A stretch of 5,771 nucleotides of DNA from Verrucomicrobiales bacterium (GTDB lineage: Bacteria; Verrucomicrobiota; Verrucomicrobiia; Verrucomicrobiales; DEV007). Below the pieces are notes generated by a model. It had not been told where the DNA came from, searched no databases, and saw only the letters and a program-made list of their open reading frames with translations. The stretch covers positions 1 through 5,771 of the forward strand of contig JAKMGR010000375.1 in the NCBI GenBank assembly GCA_022424805.1, read 5' to 3'. Shown piece by piece: positions 1 through 5,771 of this stretch (position 1 is its first letter; every line of letters starts with the position of its first letter). The position numbers and the translations under genes are program-made.

Positions 1-28
1 ACTTTCCTCTAAAAGCAAATTCCTAGCA
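1..28. repeat. Dispersed direct repeat, left copy (probably continues off window)
   Basis: Positions 1-28 match 5665-5692 at all 28 bases, in the same orientation, and a diverged version lies at 5345-5372. Identity breaks at position 29, where a (CAGT)3 run at 27-38 leads into the first gene. In the longer right-hand copies the repeat extends further to the left, so this copy probably continues before the window. It ends only 11 bp before the likely ATG of the first gene, so it forms most of the visible leader. On the - strand it reads ARNLLLEES, as the copy at 5665-5692 does, but a stop codon lies just upstream in that frame, so this copy does not encode that gene end. The identity is seen directly; the element's nature is unknown. 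Confidence 0.85.
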
Positions 29-39
29 GTCAGTCAGTG

Positions 40-2475
40 ATGACCATGATCCGGTATTGTTTTACATTTCTTTCATTCTTCCCCCTGGCGACCATGGTCT
101 CTGCCAAGGAACCGTTCGAGGTCTTTATCGAGAAGCATTGTGTCAGCTGTCACGGACCGGACAAGGGAAAGGGCGACTTGCGCCTCGACCAGCTTTCACG
201 CAATTTCCAACTGGGCGAAGACTTTCATATCTGGGCGGAGGTTATCGAAAAGATCAACAGTGGCGAAATGCCGCCGGAGGACGAGCCTCAGCCAAAACAG
301 AATGACATCGCGACTTTCATCGGGGAACTCGACTCCCGGATCAAAGAAGGCAAAGCGGCCCGAATGGCCGCGAGACCCAGGGTGGCCCACTATCGTCTGA
401 GCCGAAGGGAATATCAGAATACGGTCTATGACCTCCTCGGGGTACGCTATGACCCGACGAAGCCGGGGCAATTGAACGAGGATACCCTGTGGCACGGATT
501 TGAGCGCATCGGCTCTCAACTCTCGCTGTCGCCATCTCACATGGATCGATACTACCGCGCGGCGGATCTCGTCCTCGATCGTGTTTTCTCCACCCGATCC
601 GGCGAAGCCCGAAAAGTCCGCAAGACAGCCGCCGATCTGCGCTACGGTGGCGGAAAGAAGCAGCAGGAAGCCCTGGATCGTTTTGGTATCAAAAGACCAC
701 TTCGCTACCTGATGTTCCCTGGCCGGGTCCAAGCCGCCCTCCAACCAAACTGGTTTGGGAAAACGGGGCCAGAGCACAGCGGACTTTACAAAGTGCGAAT
801 CCAAGCCAGCGGAATCCGCCCGCCCGGAGGTCAACCGGCTCACCTGAGCATCGGTAAACGAACCGGCGAGGAAACCGTGGACGGCCTCATCGAATTCGAC
901 ATCGCGGCACCGGAAGACAAGCCTCAGGTTTATGAGTTCGAGATCTTTCTCGAAATGCCGGCCGACCTACATTTTGCAGTGGTTGCCACAGACGTGATCG
1001 ACCGCAGGGGCGGCGGGGCCTTCCGAGGGGCGCTCACGAGCAGGGACGCCTACCTTTTCACTCACAGTAGTGAGACTGCGCTGCTGAATCCCAACGCGCC
1101 GCAGATGTTCGATGAAAGTGGCAACGGCATCTTTTCCACCGTCATCCTTGATTGGATCGAATGGGAAGGCCCCTTGGTGTCGAAAGAAGAAATGACACGC
1201 CGCGAAGGCGTGCTGCCTCCTGATGGCGCCTCTGCCGGGTTGGTGGCGGAGCATCTGCAGCACTTCGCCGAACGCGCCTGGCGACGACCCGTCACAAAGG
1301 ACGAGCTGAAGGACTACCTGAATTCCTACCGAGTCGATCGAGAAGCCGGCGAGAAAACAATCAATGCCTTCCGCGGGGCCATGCTGCGGGTGCTGACTTC
1401 GAGGCATTTCATTTATCTTGTCGAGGGTGATCCGGTGGCTCGCGAACGGCTCACTGAGTGGGAACTTGCCGCACGGCTATCGTATTTTCTCTGGAGTTCG
1501 ATGCCCGATGACCGCCTCTTTGCCGCGGCCAACAGCGGCACCTTAACCAGCGATGGATTGGACAAAGAAGTGGACCGGATGCTGACGGACGATCGGATCA
1601 ATCGCTTCATCGACGACTTCTCGCGGCAGTGGCTGCAACTGCATCGCGTGGGGATGTTCCCTCCAGACGGAAAACTCTACCCGACCTACGACGATTGGCT
1701 CGAGGCGAGCATGCGGGCCGAACCCGTGGAATTTTTCCGCGAGATGCTGACCAACAACCTGCCGATCGAGAACTTTCTCGATTCCGACTGGACCGTGGTC
1801 AACGCCCGGCTTTGCGACTTCTACGGGCTGCCCGAGCCAGATAGCGGCAACTTCCAACGGGTCTCTCTCACGCCCGAAGATCGCCGTGGCGGCTTGCTGA
1901 CGATGGGAGGCATACTCGGCCTAACCTCGGACGGCACTCGCCACCGCCCGGTTCACCGAGGCGTCTGGCTCAGCGAGGTGATTCTCAACAAGACGCCCCC
2001 GCCCCCACCGGCAAACGTAGCCCCCATCGAACCTGTTCCGCCTGAAGGTGACAAAGTTACCGTCCGCCAAAGACTGGAGGTGCATGCAACCAACGCGAAC
2101 TGCGCGTCCTGCCATGCGAGAATTGACCCACTGGGTTTTGCATGGGATCAATACGATGCCATCGGGCGATGGCGCGAGCGGGAGCACGTCCCGAAAGGCA
2201 AGGGTGAAGATCCTATGGTGGACGCTTCCGGTATACTGCCGGATGGGCGCACCTTCAAAAACGCCTCCGAATTTCAGCGGCTACTACTCAAGGACCGCGA
2301 CCAGATCGCGAGCGCATTCATCGAGCACCTCTGTACCTATGCCTTGCGCCGCGTGCTGACGGTGGATGACGAAGACGACCTTCAGGCCATCCGAAATAAG
2401 GCCAAGGAAAATGACTATCGCATCAAAGACATCATCCGCGCCGTGGCCCTCTCCGATCTGGTCAAAAAGCGCTAA
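40..2475 (+). CDS. Secreted cytochrome-c-like DUF1587/DUF1595/DUF1592/DUF1588/DUF1585 protein
   Basis: An exported multidomain protein of about 811 residues, a normal length for this planctomycete/verrucomicrobial family. A hydrophobic signal peptide ends near VSA/KE (residues 20-24). A PSCyt1-type haem domain follows, with CVSCH at 34-38 and MPPE (Met77), a likely distal haem ligand. DUF1587 starts near 118 ([17 protein letters not shown]). A beta-rich region at about 247-325 may be carbohydrate-binding-like. DUF1595 lies at about 403-465 (ERAWRRPVT), DUF1592 at about 471-600 ([19 protein letters not shown]) and DUF1588 at about 616-716. DUF1588 contains the poly-proline NKTPPPPP and a second haem-type motif, CASCH, at 688-692. 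DUF1585 closes the protein ([10 protein letters not shown] to the C-terminus). The start is uncertain: GTG at 37, ATG at 40 and ATG at 46 are in frame and none has a clear Shine-Dalgarno. ATG 40 is chosen. The protein is expected outside the cytoplasm and to act with the DUF1552 partner downstream. Family assignment is firm; biochemical role is unknown. Confidence 0.93.
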   Translation: MTMIRYCFTFLSFFPLATMVSAKEPFEVFIEKHCVSCHGPDKGKGDLRLDQLSRNFQLGEDFHIWAEVIEKINSGEMPPEDEPQPKQNDIATFIGELDSRIKEGKAARMAARPRVAHYRLSRREYQNTVYDLLGVRYDPTKPGQLNEDTLWHGFERIGSQLSLSPSHMDRYYRAADLVLDRVFSTRSGEARKVRKTAADLRYGGGKKQQEALDRFGIKRPLRYLMFPGRVQAALQPNWFGKTGPEHSGLYKVRIQASGIRPPGGQPAHLSIGKRTGEETVDGLIEFDIAAPEDKPQVYEFEIFLEMPADLHFAVVATDVIDRRGGGAFRGALTSRDAYLFTHSSETALLNPNAPQMFDESGNGIFSTVILDWIEWEGPLVSKEEMTRREGVLPPDGASAGLVAEHLQHFAERAWRRPVTKDELKDYLNSYRVDREAGEKTINAFRGAMLRVLTSRHFIYLVEGDPVARERLTEWELAARLSYFLWSSMPDDRLFAAANSGTLTSDGLDKEVDRMLTDDRINRFIDDFSRQWLQLHRVGMFPPDGKLYPTYDDWLEASMRAEPVEFFREMLTNNLPIENFLDSDWTVVNARLCDFYGLPEPDSGNFQRVSLTPEDRRGGLLTMGGILGLTSDGTRHRPVHRGVWLSEVILNKTPPPPPANVAPIEPVPPEGDKVTVRQRLEVHATNANCASCHARIDPLGFAWDQYDAIGRWREREHVPKGKGEDPMVDASGILPDGRTFKNASEFQRLLLKDRDQIASAFIEHLCTYALRRVLTVDDEDDLQAIRNKAKENDYRIKDIIRAVALSDLVKKR

Positions 2476-2513
2476 CTCCGAGGCCTGGGACTCAACGATT
2501 AACAAGAACTTTC

Positions 2514-3887
2514 ATGAACTATCTATCCCAATCCTGGCGAATCGATCGTCGCCACGCCCTCCGCGCGATGGGCACGTGCATCTCCCTACCCTTTCTGGAA
2601 TGCATGGTCCCACTCCGGGCGGCAGAGCAAGCGACGGCTTCACCCCGACGCAGCGCGTTCATCTATCTCGCCAACGGCGTTCACTCGTTGAACTATCAGA
2701 TTCTCACACCCGGGAAGGACTATCAATTCTCCCAGTCGCTGAAACCACTGGAGAAACACCGCGACGTCATCACGCCCGTCAGCGGATTGCATCATCCAGG
2801 AGCACTTGGCCACCATCACAATTGCATCTCGGTCTTCCTGACCGGCGGAAAACTGGGACCTTCGGATCGCAATACCATCTCCGTAGACCAAAAGATGGCC
2901 CAAATCACCGCACAACAGACACGCTACCCCTCAATGGAGATCGCCCTCACCCAGGGCTCCCTCGCCTGGACTGCGGACGGAGTCCAATTGCCCGCGCTTC
3001 GTCGTTGCAGTGAAATCTTCGACTCCCTGTTTGAGGAACCGAAGGGCGGCGTCGATGCCCAACGAAAGTCCCTGCGCCAAAAGGCCAGCGTCCTCGATGA
3101 CAACCTCGCCGAAGTGCGACGGTTGAAGAAGAAGATTGGTAGCGAAGACAAAGGTCGCCTCGACCAGTACCTCACCTCGGTTCGTGAAGCAGAGATTCGC
3201 ACGCGGAGGGCTGATAACTGGCTCGACACGCCTCTCCCCGAGATTTCAGAGGCTGATCGCAAACGCACCAAGCGCGACATTCCAAAGACGCAGGCGGGCG
3301 ACTATTTCCGCACCGTCTACGACCTCATGGTGCTCGCCTTTCAAACGGACGTGACCCGCGTGGCGACCTTCAGCCTTGGTGGTGAAGGGGACGCCTTCTC
3401 CATTCCCGAAATCGGTATCACCGAATCTCGCCACCAGCTCAGCCATCACGGCGGCGACGCCAGCTACATGGAGAAGCTCACGAACTATGATACTTTTGCG
3501 ATCGAGCATTTCAGCTACTTCCTCACTCGCTTGGCCGAGACCAAGGATCTCAACGGCAAGCCTCTGCTCGACACCACCATGTCACTGTTCGGCAGCGGCA
3601 TGTGCTACGGCCACAGTCACGGCAATGCCAATCTCCCCCTGGTGCTCGCCGGCGGCACTGGCCTTGGGCTGAAGCACGGCAGCCACCTCGACTTCAACCG
3701 CAAAGCCGAGGGCTTCAAAGGCTATTCGGTGGACCCGGATGGAGGCCTCACCTCCGCGCACTACCAGATCTGCGGCCGCCCCGTGAACAGCGACGCCCAC
3801 ATGAGCAACCTGTTGCTCCTCATGGCTCAAAAAATGGGTGTTGGGATCGACCAGTTCGGTGACAGCAACAAGGTGATCGGGATATGA
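2514..3887 (+). CDS. DUF1552 family exported protein
   Basis: A 457-residue protein, usual length for DUF1552, the routine downstream partner of DUF1592-type cytochromes in PVC bacteria. The N-terminus has a Tat-like signal: twin arginines at 12-13 (RRHALRAMG), a hydrophobic stretch, and a possible cleavage near residue 37 (LRAA/EQ). The family body runs from about 45 ([15 protein letters not shown]) to the end. Visible family-like segments include [19 protein letters not shown] from residue 360, then GSHLDF, and the C-terminal [18 protein letters not shown] followed by FGDS. These folds are thought to be alkaline-phosphatase/sulfatase-like, but no catalytic residues can be assigned here. The gene starts 38 bp after the cytochrome gene, with only a weak purine-rich stretch (aagaa) before the ATG. 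Its stop overlaps the next start by ATGA. Function is inferred only from family and context. Confidence 0.93.
   Translation: MNYLSQSWRIDRRHALRAMGTCISLPFLECMVPLRAAEQATASPRRSAFIYLANGVHSLNYQILTPGKDYQFSQSLKPLEKHRDVITPVSGLHHPGALGHHHNCISVFLTGGKLGPSDRNTISVDQKMAQITAQQTRYPSMEIALTQGSLAWTADGVQLPALRRCSEIFDSLFEEPKGGVDAQRKSLRQKASVLDDNLAEVRRLKKKIGSEDKGRLDQYLTSVREAEIRTRRADNWLDTPLPEISEADRKRTKRDIPKTQAGDYFRTVYDLMVLAFQTDVTRVATFSLGGEGDAFSIPEIGITESRHQLSHHGGDASYMEKLTNYDTFAIEHFSYFLTRLAETKDLNGKPLLDTTMSLFGSGMCYGHSHGNANLPLVLAGGTGLGLKHGSHLDFNRKAEGFKGYSVDPDGGLTSAHYQICGRPVNSDAHMSNLLLLMAQKMGVGIDQFGDSNKVIGI
3870..3876 (+). promoter_or_regulatory. Ribosome binding site of the third gene
   Basis: AAGGTGA lies 7 nt before the ATG at 3884, inside the last codons of the DUF1552 gene. 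It is the clearest Shine-Dalgarno-like site seen in the operon. With the ATGA stop/start overlap it supports translational coupling and fixes the start of the third gene. Confidence 0.6.
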
Positions 3888-5152
3888 ATCGTACATTCTT
3901 TCTTGGGGCTTCGTTGCTCGTTCTTGTGTTCTGCGTCATCGCGGCTGCAGATGAACCCTTCCGCCCAAAGGCGGGAGAATTTCCTCCGTTGGAAAAAGCC
4001 CACTCCTATCGCGGCGAACTGGTCTTCGTGGATCATGCCAACCGCCGCGGAAGCCTCCGGGTCGCGGGCGATGGAAAGTTTTACCGAAATGACCCGCAGC
4101 CCTTCGCCATGCTTCCCTACGGTATCGTCCGTTATCATGGTGCTCCGGCGGATCTGCGCGATGTCCCGCTCGGCACCGTAATGCACGTCCAGGGCTTTCT
4201 CCCGCCGGACCCCGAGCTCTCTTCCGTGCCAGTGCTCCCCGTCAACAACAAGGAGAAGGACGTGGGGCATTATCGGGGAACCGGCACGGCACCAGCCGAG
4301 AATCATCTCCTGCTTCTAGAAGACGAACCCAGCCACTGTCTGCGCAAGGGATTGGTCTGGAAGCTGAAAGAAGTGGAACTCAAGAACAAGGCCGGGAAGA
4401 TCACGGCGAGCCGGGCACCGAAGACCAACAGCGAAGGTAAATTCGAGGACGAAGAGCTGACCTTCGACGCCGCCACCCGCATTTGGCGCGGTCGCGAACG
4501 CATTCGCATCGCGGACCTGATCACCGAAGAAGCGTGGCCAGCCAGCGGCAAGAAGGATCTCGGCAGACAATCCGTCCTCCTCGGTATCACGTGGAAGCCG
4601 TCACCCGGGGACGGCTTGAGCGGCGCGTTCACCCGCTTTCACATCTCGGACATCTGGTTGGACAAAGACGCCATTCAGAACGCCGCCCAATTTCAGGCCG
4701 AGACGCACAAAAGCTTAATCCGCAGCCGCTGGATGCCCGCCATGGTCGATGCCGTCGAGTATGGAAAGTTTGGCCGTGCCACCGTCACCGCGACGCTTTT
4801 CGGCGGTATGGCCCCTTCTCTTTATGCTGACTTCGAGAAAGGGATCAGCGCCCAAATGAATGGAGCCGAAAACACCCTGAAACACACCGCCGGCCACTAT
4901 GGCCCGGGCCACGTCGCATCCAGTGGCAAGATTCTTAAGGTTAGCCAGCCCACAGGGGAGGTCCCCTTTGGCAGCAGCGGGATTCAGATCCGGGTCGAGA
5001 CCGATCTGATCATCGAAGGCATTCGCAGCGGAAGAATCATCCGAGTCCGTCCAGCAAGCTGGCCCAAAATGCAAATACCCCGGGAAGAATACCTTTTCCA
5101 AAACAGTCCCGAGGACCGGTTTCCAAGTCCTGATATTTTTCGGAAATACTGA
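3884..5152 (+). CDS. Exported protein of unknown function, third gene of the operon
   Basis: A 422-residue protein that I cannot place in a named family, though similar proteins probably accompany DUF1552 genes in PVC bacteria. A Sec signal peptide is clear ([21 protein letters not shown], cleavage after about residue 22). The Cys at 17 lacks a good lipobox, so a lipoprotein is unlikely. The mature part begins [17 protein letters not shown] and then shows three beta-rich blocks. The first, about 40-110, includes [17 protein letters not shown] and [15 protein letters not shown]. The second, about 155-245, includes [15 protein letters not shown] and [21 protein letters not shown]'s core. The third, about 275-400, includes [20 protein letters not shown]. 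Their repeated strand-turn pattern could be OB-fold-like modules, but that is inference. No catalytic motif is visible. The ATG overlaps the upstream stop, and the stop overlaps the ATG of a decayed paralogue (TGATG). It probably acts in the cell envelope with the two upstream products. Confidence 0.85.
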   Translation: MNRTFFLGASLLVLVFCVIAAADEPFRPKAGEFPPLEKAHSYRGELVFVDHANRRGSLRVAGDGKFYRNDPQPFAMLPYGIVRYHGAPADLRDVPLGTVMHVQGFLPPDPELSSVPVLPVNNKEKDVGHYRGTGTAPAENHLLLLEDEPSHCLRKGLVWKLKEVELKNKAGKITASRAPKTNSEGKFEDEELTFDAATRIWRGRERIRIADLITEEAWPASGKKDLGRQSVLLGITWKPSPGDGLSGAFTRFHISDIWLDKDAIQNAAQFQAETHKSLIRSRWMPAMVDAVEYGKFGRATVTATLFGGMAPSLYADFEKGISAQMNGAENTLKHTAGHYGPGHVASSGKILKVSQPTGEVPFGSSGIQIRVETDLIIEGIRSGRIIRVRPASWPKMQIPREEYLFQNSPEDRFPSPDIFRKY

Positions 5153-5318
5153 TGTGGTTGTCGGAGCTTTCGCTACTTCTTGTTTGTAAGTGCTTCCCCC
5201 CACAATCGCCATCGGCGAGGAGGCGGAAACCGAATCTTTCCGCCCTGAATCTAGAGAATTCCGCCCAATCGAAAAGGCGCATTGGAGATCAAAGATCAAC
5301 CCCCTTTCTTCCCCATAA
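5152..5318 (+). pseudogene. Truncated, frameshifted paralogue of the third gene
   Basis: The ATG at 5152 overlaps the TGA of the preceding gene and opens [15 protein letters not shown], which resembles a short signal peptide. From about 5205 the meaningful reading is one base out of that frame: IAIGEEAETESFRP, then EFRPIEKAH, to a TAA at 5316-5318. This aligns without gaps to the third protein: ESFRPESREFRPIEKAH against [17 protein letters not shown]. Several shared residues use different codons (CCT/CCA, TTC/TTT, AAG/AAA, GCG/GCC, CAT/CAC), so this is a long-diverged paralogue and not a recent copy. Similarity ends near 5282-5297, where the 84-bp repeat starts; about 370 expected residues are missing. 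The shift lies before 5205 and could be in the C6 run at 5196-5201. I infer a dead fourth operon gene. Confidence 0.72.
5222..5244. repeat. Perfect 8-bp inverted repeat (hairpin)
   Basis: GGCGGAAA at 5222-5229 and TTTCCGCC at 5237-5244 can pair perfectly around a 7-nt loop. No T-run follows, so it is not a standard intrinsic terminator. It sits within the coding remnant and may be incidental, although the TTCCGCC word recurs at five places between 5238 and 5646. Confidence 0.4.
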
Positions 5319-5381
5319 GTTCCGCCAATCTTCAGTTTGCGCGATCTTTCCGCCAAAAGTAAATTCCTAACAATTGATACC
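5298..5381. repeat. 84-bp dispersed repeat, diverged copy A
   Basis: This segment aligns with 5618-5701 at a constant offset of 320 bp. The first 29 positions share 25 bases and the last 36 share 29; the middle is poorly conserved and needs one small gap on each side. It begins where similarity of the truncated paralogue to the third gene runs out. The - strand reads SIVRNLLLAE, echoing [10 protein letters not shown] in copy B, but no intact gene end is present. Copy A is thus an older or degraded relative of copy B. Confidence 0.75.
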
Positions 5382-5471
5382 TCTAGAGGGAGGGCCTTTC
5401 AACAATCTGACGAAGATTCAACTAACGCACTGCCATAGAGGCGGGAATTTCAGCGAAGCAAAAGTCGTCAC

Positions 5472-5672
5472 TCACACGAGCAAGGATTCGATGGGCTGAT
5501 AGGCAATGCCGTTCCTTGGTACACCGACCTTGTCCTGAGATCGACCGGCGGCGGTCAGGAGAGTTGACCAGACATCACCGACCCGAACATACGTTTCACC
5601 CTTCTTGTCCTTTGGATAACCCCCTTTCTCCCCCATGTATTCCGCCCAAATTCGTTCTTCACGGACTTTCCT
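5472..5672 (-). pseudogene. C-terminal fragment of a protein, possibly DUF1501/sulfatase-fold tail
   Basis: The - strand is open from 5672 to a TGA at 5472-5474. From an ATG at 5636 it would encode 54 residues; the open frame is longer upstream (VREERIWAEYMGEKGG). The sequence reads like a genuine protein end: YPKDKKGETYVRVGDVWSTL, then LTAAGRSQDKVGVPRNG, then IAYQPIESLLV. The pattern V-x-V-x-D-x-x-x-T-L-L, a Gly, then a G-x-x-Y and a final I-x-x-LL resembles the tails of DUF1501-type, sulfatase-fold proteins, which are common in PVC genomes; this match is from memory and weak. A stop at 5673-5675 closes the frame upstream inside repeat copy B, so the bulk of the gene is missing. It could instead be a small intact gene, but no Shine-Dalgarno supports that. 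Confidence 0.5.
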
Positions 5673-5701
5673 CTAAAAGCAAATTCCTAGCAATATCTAC
5701 C
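5618..5701. repeat. 84-bp dispersed repeat, copy B
   Basis: This copy pairs with copy A at 5298-5381 (25/29 identical on its left part, 29/36 on its right part) and contains the exact 28-bp match to the left edge of the window at 5665-5692. It lies over the ends of two - strand reading frames: the C-terminus of the frame entering from the right edge and the broken start of the 5472-5672 frame. Base composition changes here, from GC-rich on the left to about 35% GC on the right. Confidence 0.78.
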
Positions 5702-5771
5702 ATAGCAAACTTATCTTCTAAGAAAGCTGTAAGGCCTTCTGCTACGGTTAACTTCTCATCGATACAATAAT
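5659..5771 (-). CDS. Unidentified protein, C-terminal end only (runs off window)
   Basis: The - strand is open from the right edge to a TGA at 5659-5661, giving 36 residues: YCIDEKLTVAEGLTAFLEDK, then [16 protein letters not shown]. It looks like a helical, charged protein terminus and not a random antisense frame. I do not recognise the family. The DNA at 5681-5771 is about 35% GC (32 of 91 bases), far lower than the operon, which suggests foreign origin. The last 12 codons or so lie within repeat copy B, and part of the same reading (ARNLLLEES) recurs at the left edge of the window. Only the 3' end is visible, so length and function cannot be judged; it might also be a remnant. Confidence 0.45.
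   Translation of the reverse strand, partial: YCIDEKLTVAEGLTAFLEDKFAMVDIARNLLLEESP

Noticed and set aside
196..843. A 215-codon - strand frame opposite the first gene
   Set aside because: Fully antisense to the signal peptide, haem and DUF1587 regions of a clear family member; common in GC-rich coding DNA.
4715..5356. A 213-codon open frame on the - strand from a TTG start at 5356
   Set aside because: Mostly antisense to the well-supported third gene, with low-quality composition and a start inside repeat copy A. It is a shadow.
5152..5370. A 72-codon + strand frame read straight through without a shift
   Set aside because: After the signal-like first 15 residues the sequence is not protein-like; the conserved residues lie in the other frame, so it is annotated as a pseudogene instead.
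5380..5389. Palindrome CCTCTAGAGG as an operator or terminator
   Set aside because: Ten bases with no T-run and no adjacent gene start; too short to support a call.
1..5692. Terminal repeat implying a circular contig or plasmid
   Set aside because: The right copy ends 79 bp before the window edge, so the repeat is not terminal on both sides.
5298..5701. CRISPR-like array
   Set aside because: Only two long, diverged copies with a 236-bp gap; units and spacing do not fit an array.
5516..5770. An 84-codon + strand frame near the right edge
   Set aside because: Antisense to the two protein-like - strand frames and rich in Pro/Ser/His without recognisable features.

Overview
The window looks like chromosomal DNA from a member of the Planctomycetota/Verrucomicrobiota (PVC) group. 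The evidence is a pair of secreted proteins typical of those phyla: a large cytochrome-c-like DUF1587/1595/1592/1588/1585 protein followed by a DUF1552 protein. The genes are GC-rich by eye. Function of these paired families is not experimentally settled as far as I know; they are usually described as extracytoplasmic haem/redox or polymer-associated proteins. The organism call rests on domain architecture only.

Layout on the + strand. Positions 1-28 are one copy of a repeat that recurs near the right end. Positions 40-2475 encode the haem-motif DUF159x protein. Positions 2514-3887 encode the DUF1552 protein, which has a Tat-like signal. Positions 3884-5152 encode an exported protein of unknown function whose start overlaps the DUF1552 stop (ATGA). 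The three genes form one compact operon of exported proteins. A fourth member once followed: an ATG overlaps the stop of the third gene (TGATG) and opens a signal-peptide-like segment. After a shift to another frame, this continues into a short stretch clearly similar to the mature N-terminus of the third protein. The remnant stops near 5297, where a second repeat copy begins.

The right end, 5298-5771, is a patchwork without an intact gene. It holds two diverged copies of an 84-bp repeat, 320 bp apart. The second shares a perfect 28-bp stretch with the left edge of the window, so the operon lies between direct repeats. Two protein-like frames on the - strand were found by reading. One is a truncated C-terminus (5472-5672), weakly like the tail of DUF1501/sulfatase-fold proteins. 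The other is a C-terminus running off the window (5659-5771) in DNA of only about 35% GC. I read this end as a breakpoint-rich junction where foreign or rearranged DNA meets the operon and has truncated genes on both strands.

No tRNA, rRNA, CRISPR array, transposase, riboswitch or convincing intrinsic terminator was seen. The most unusual content is the triple repeat, the decayed tandem paralogue and the reverse-strand gene ends in the last 620 bp.
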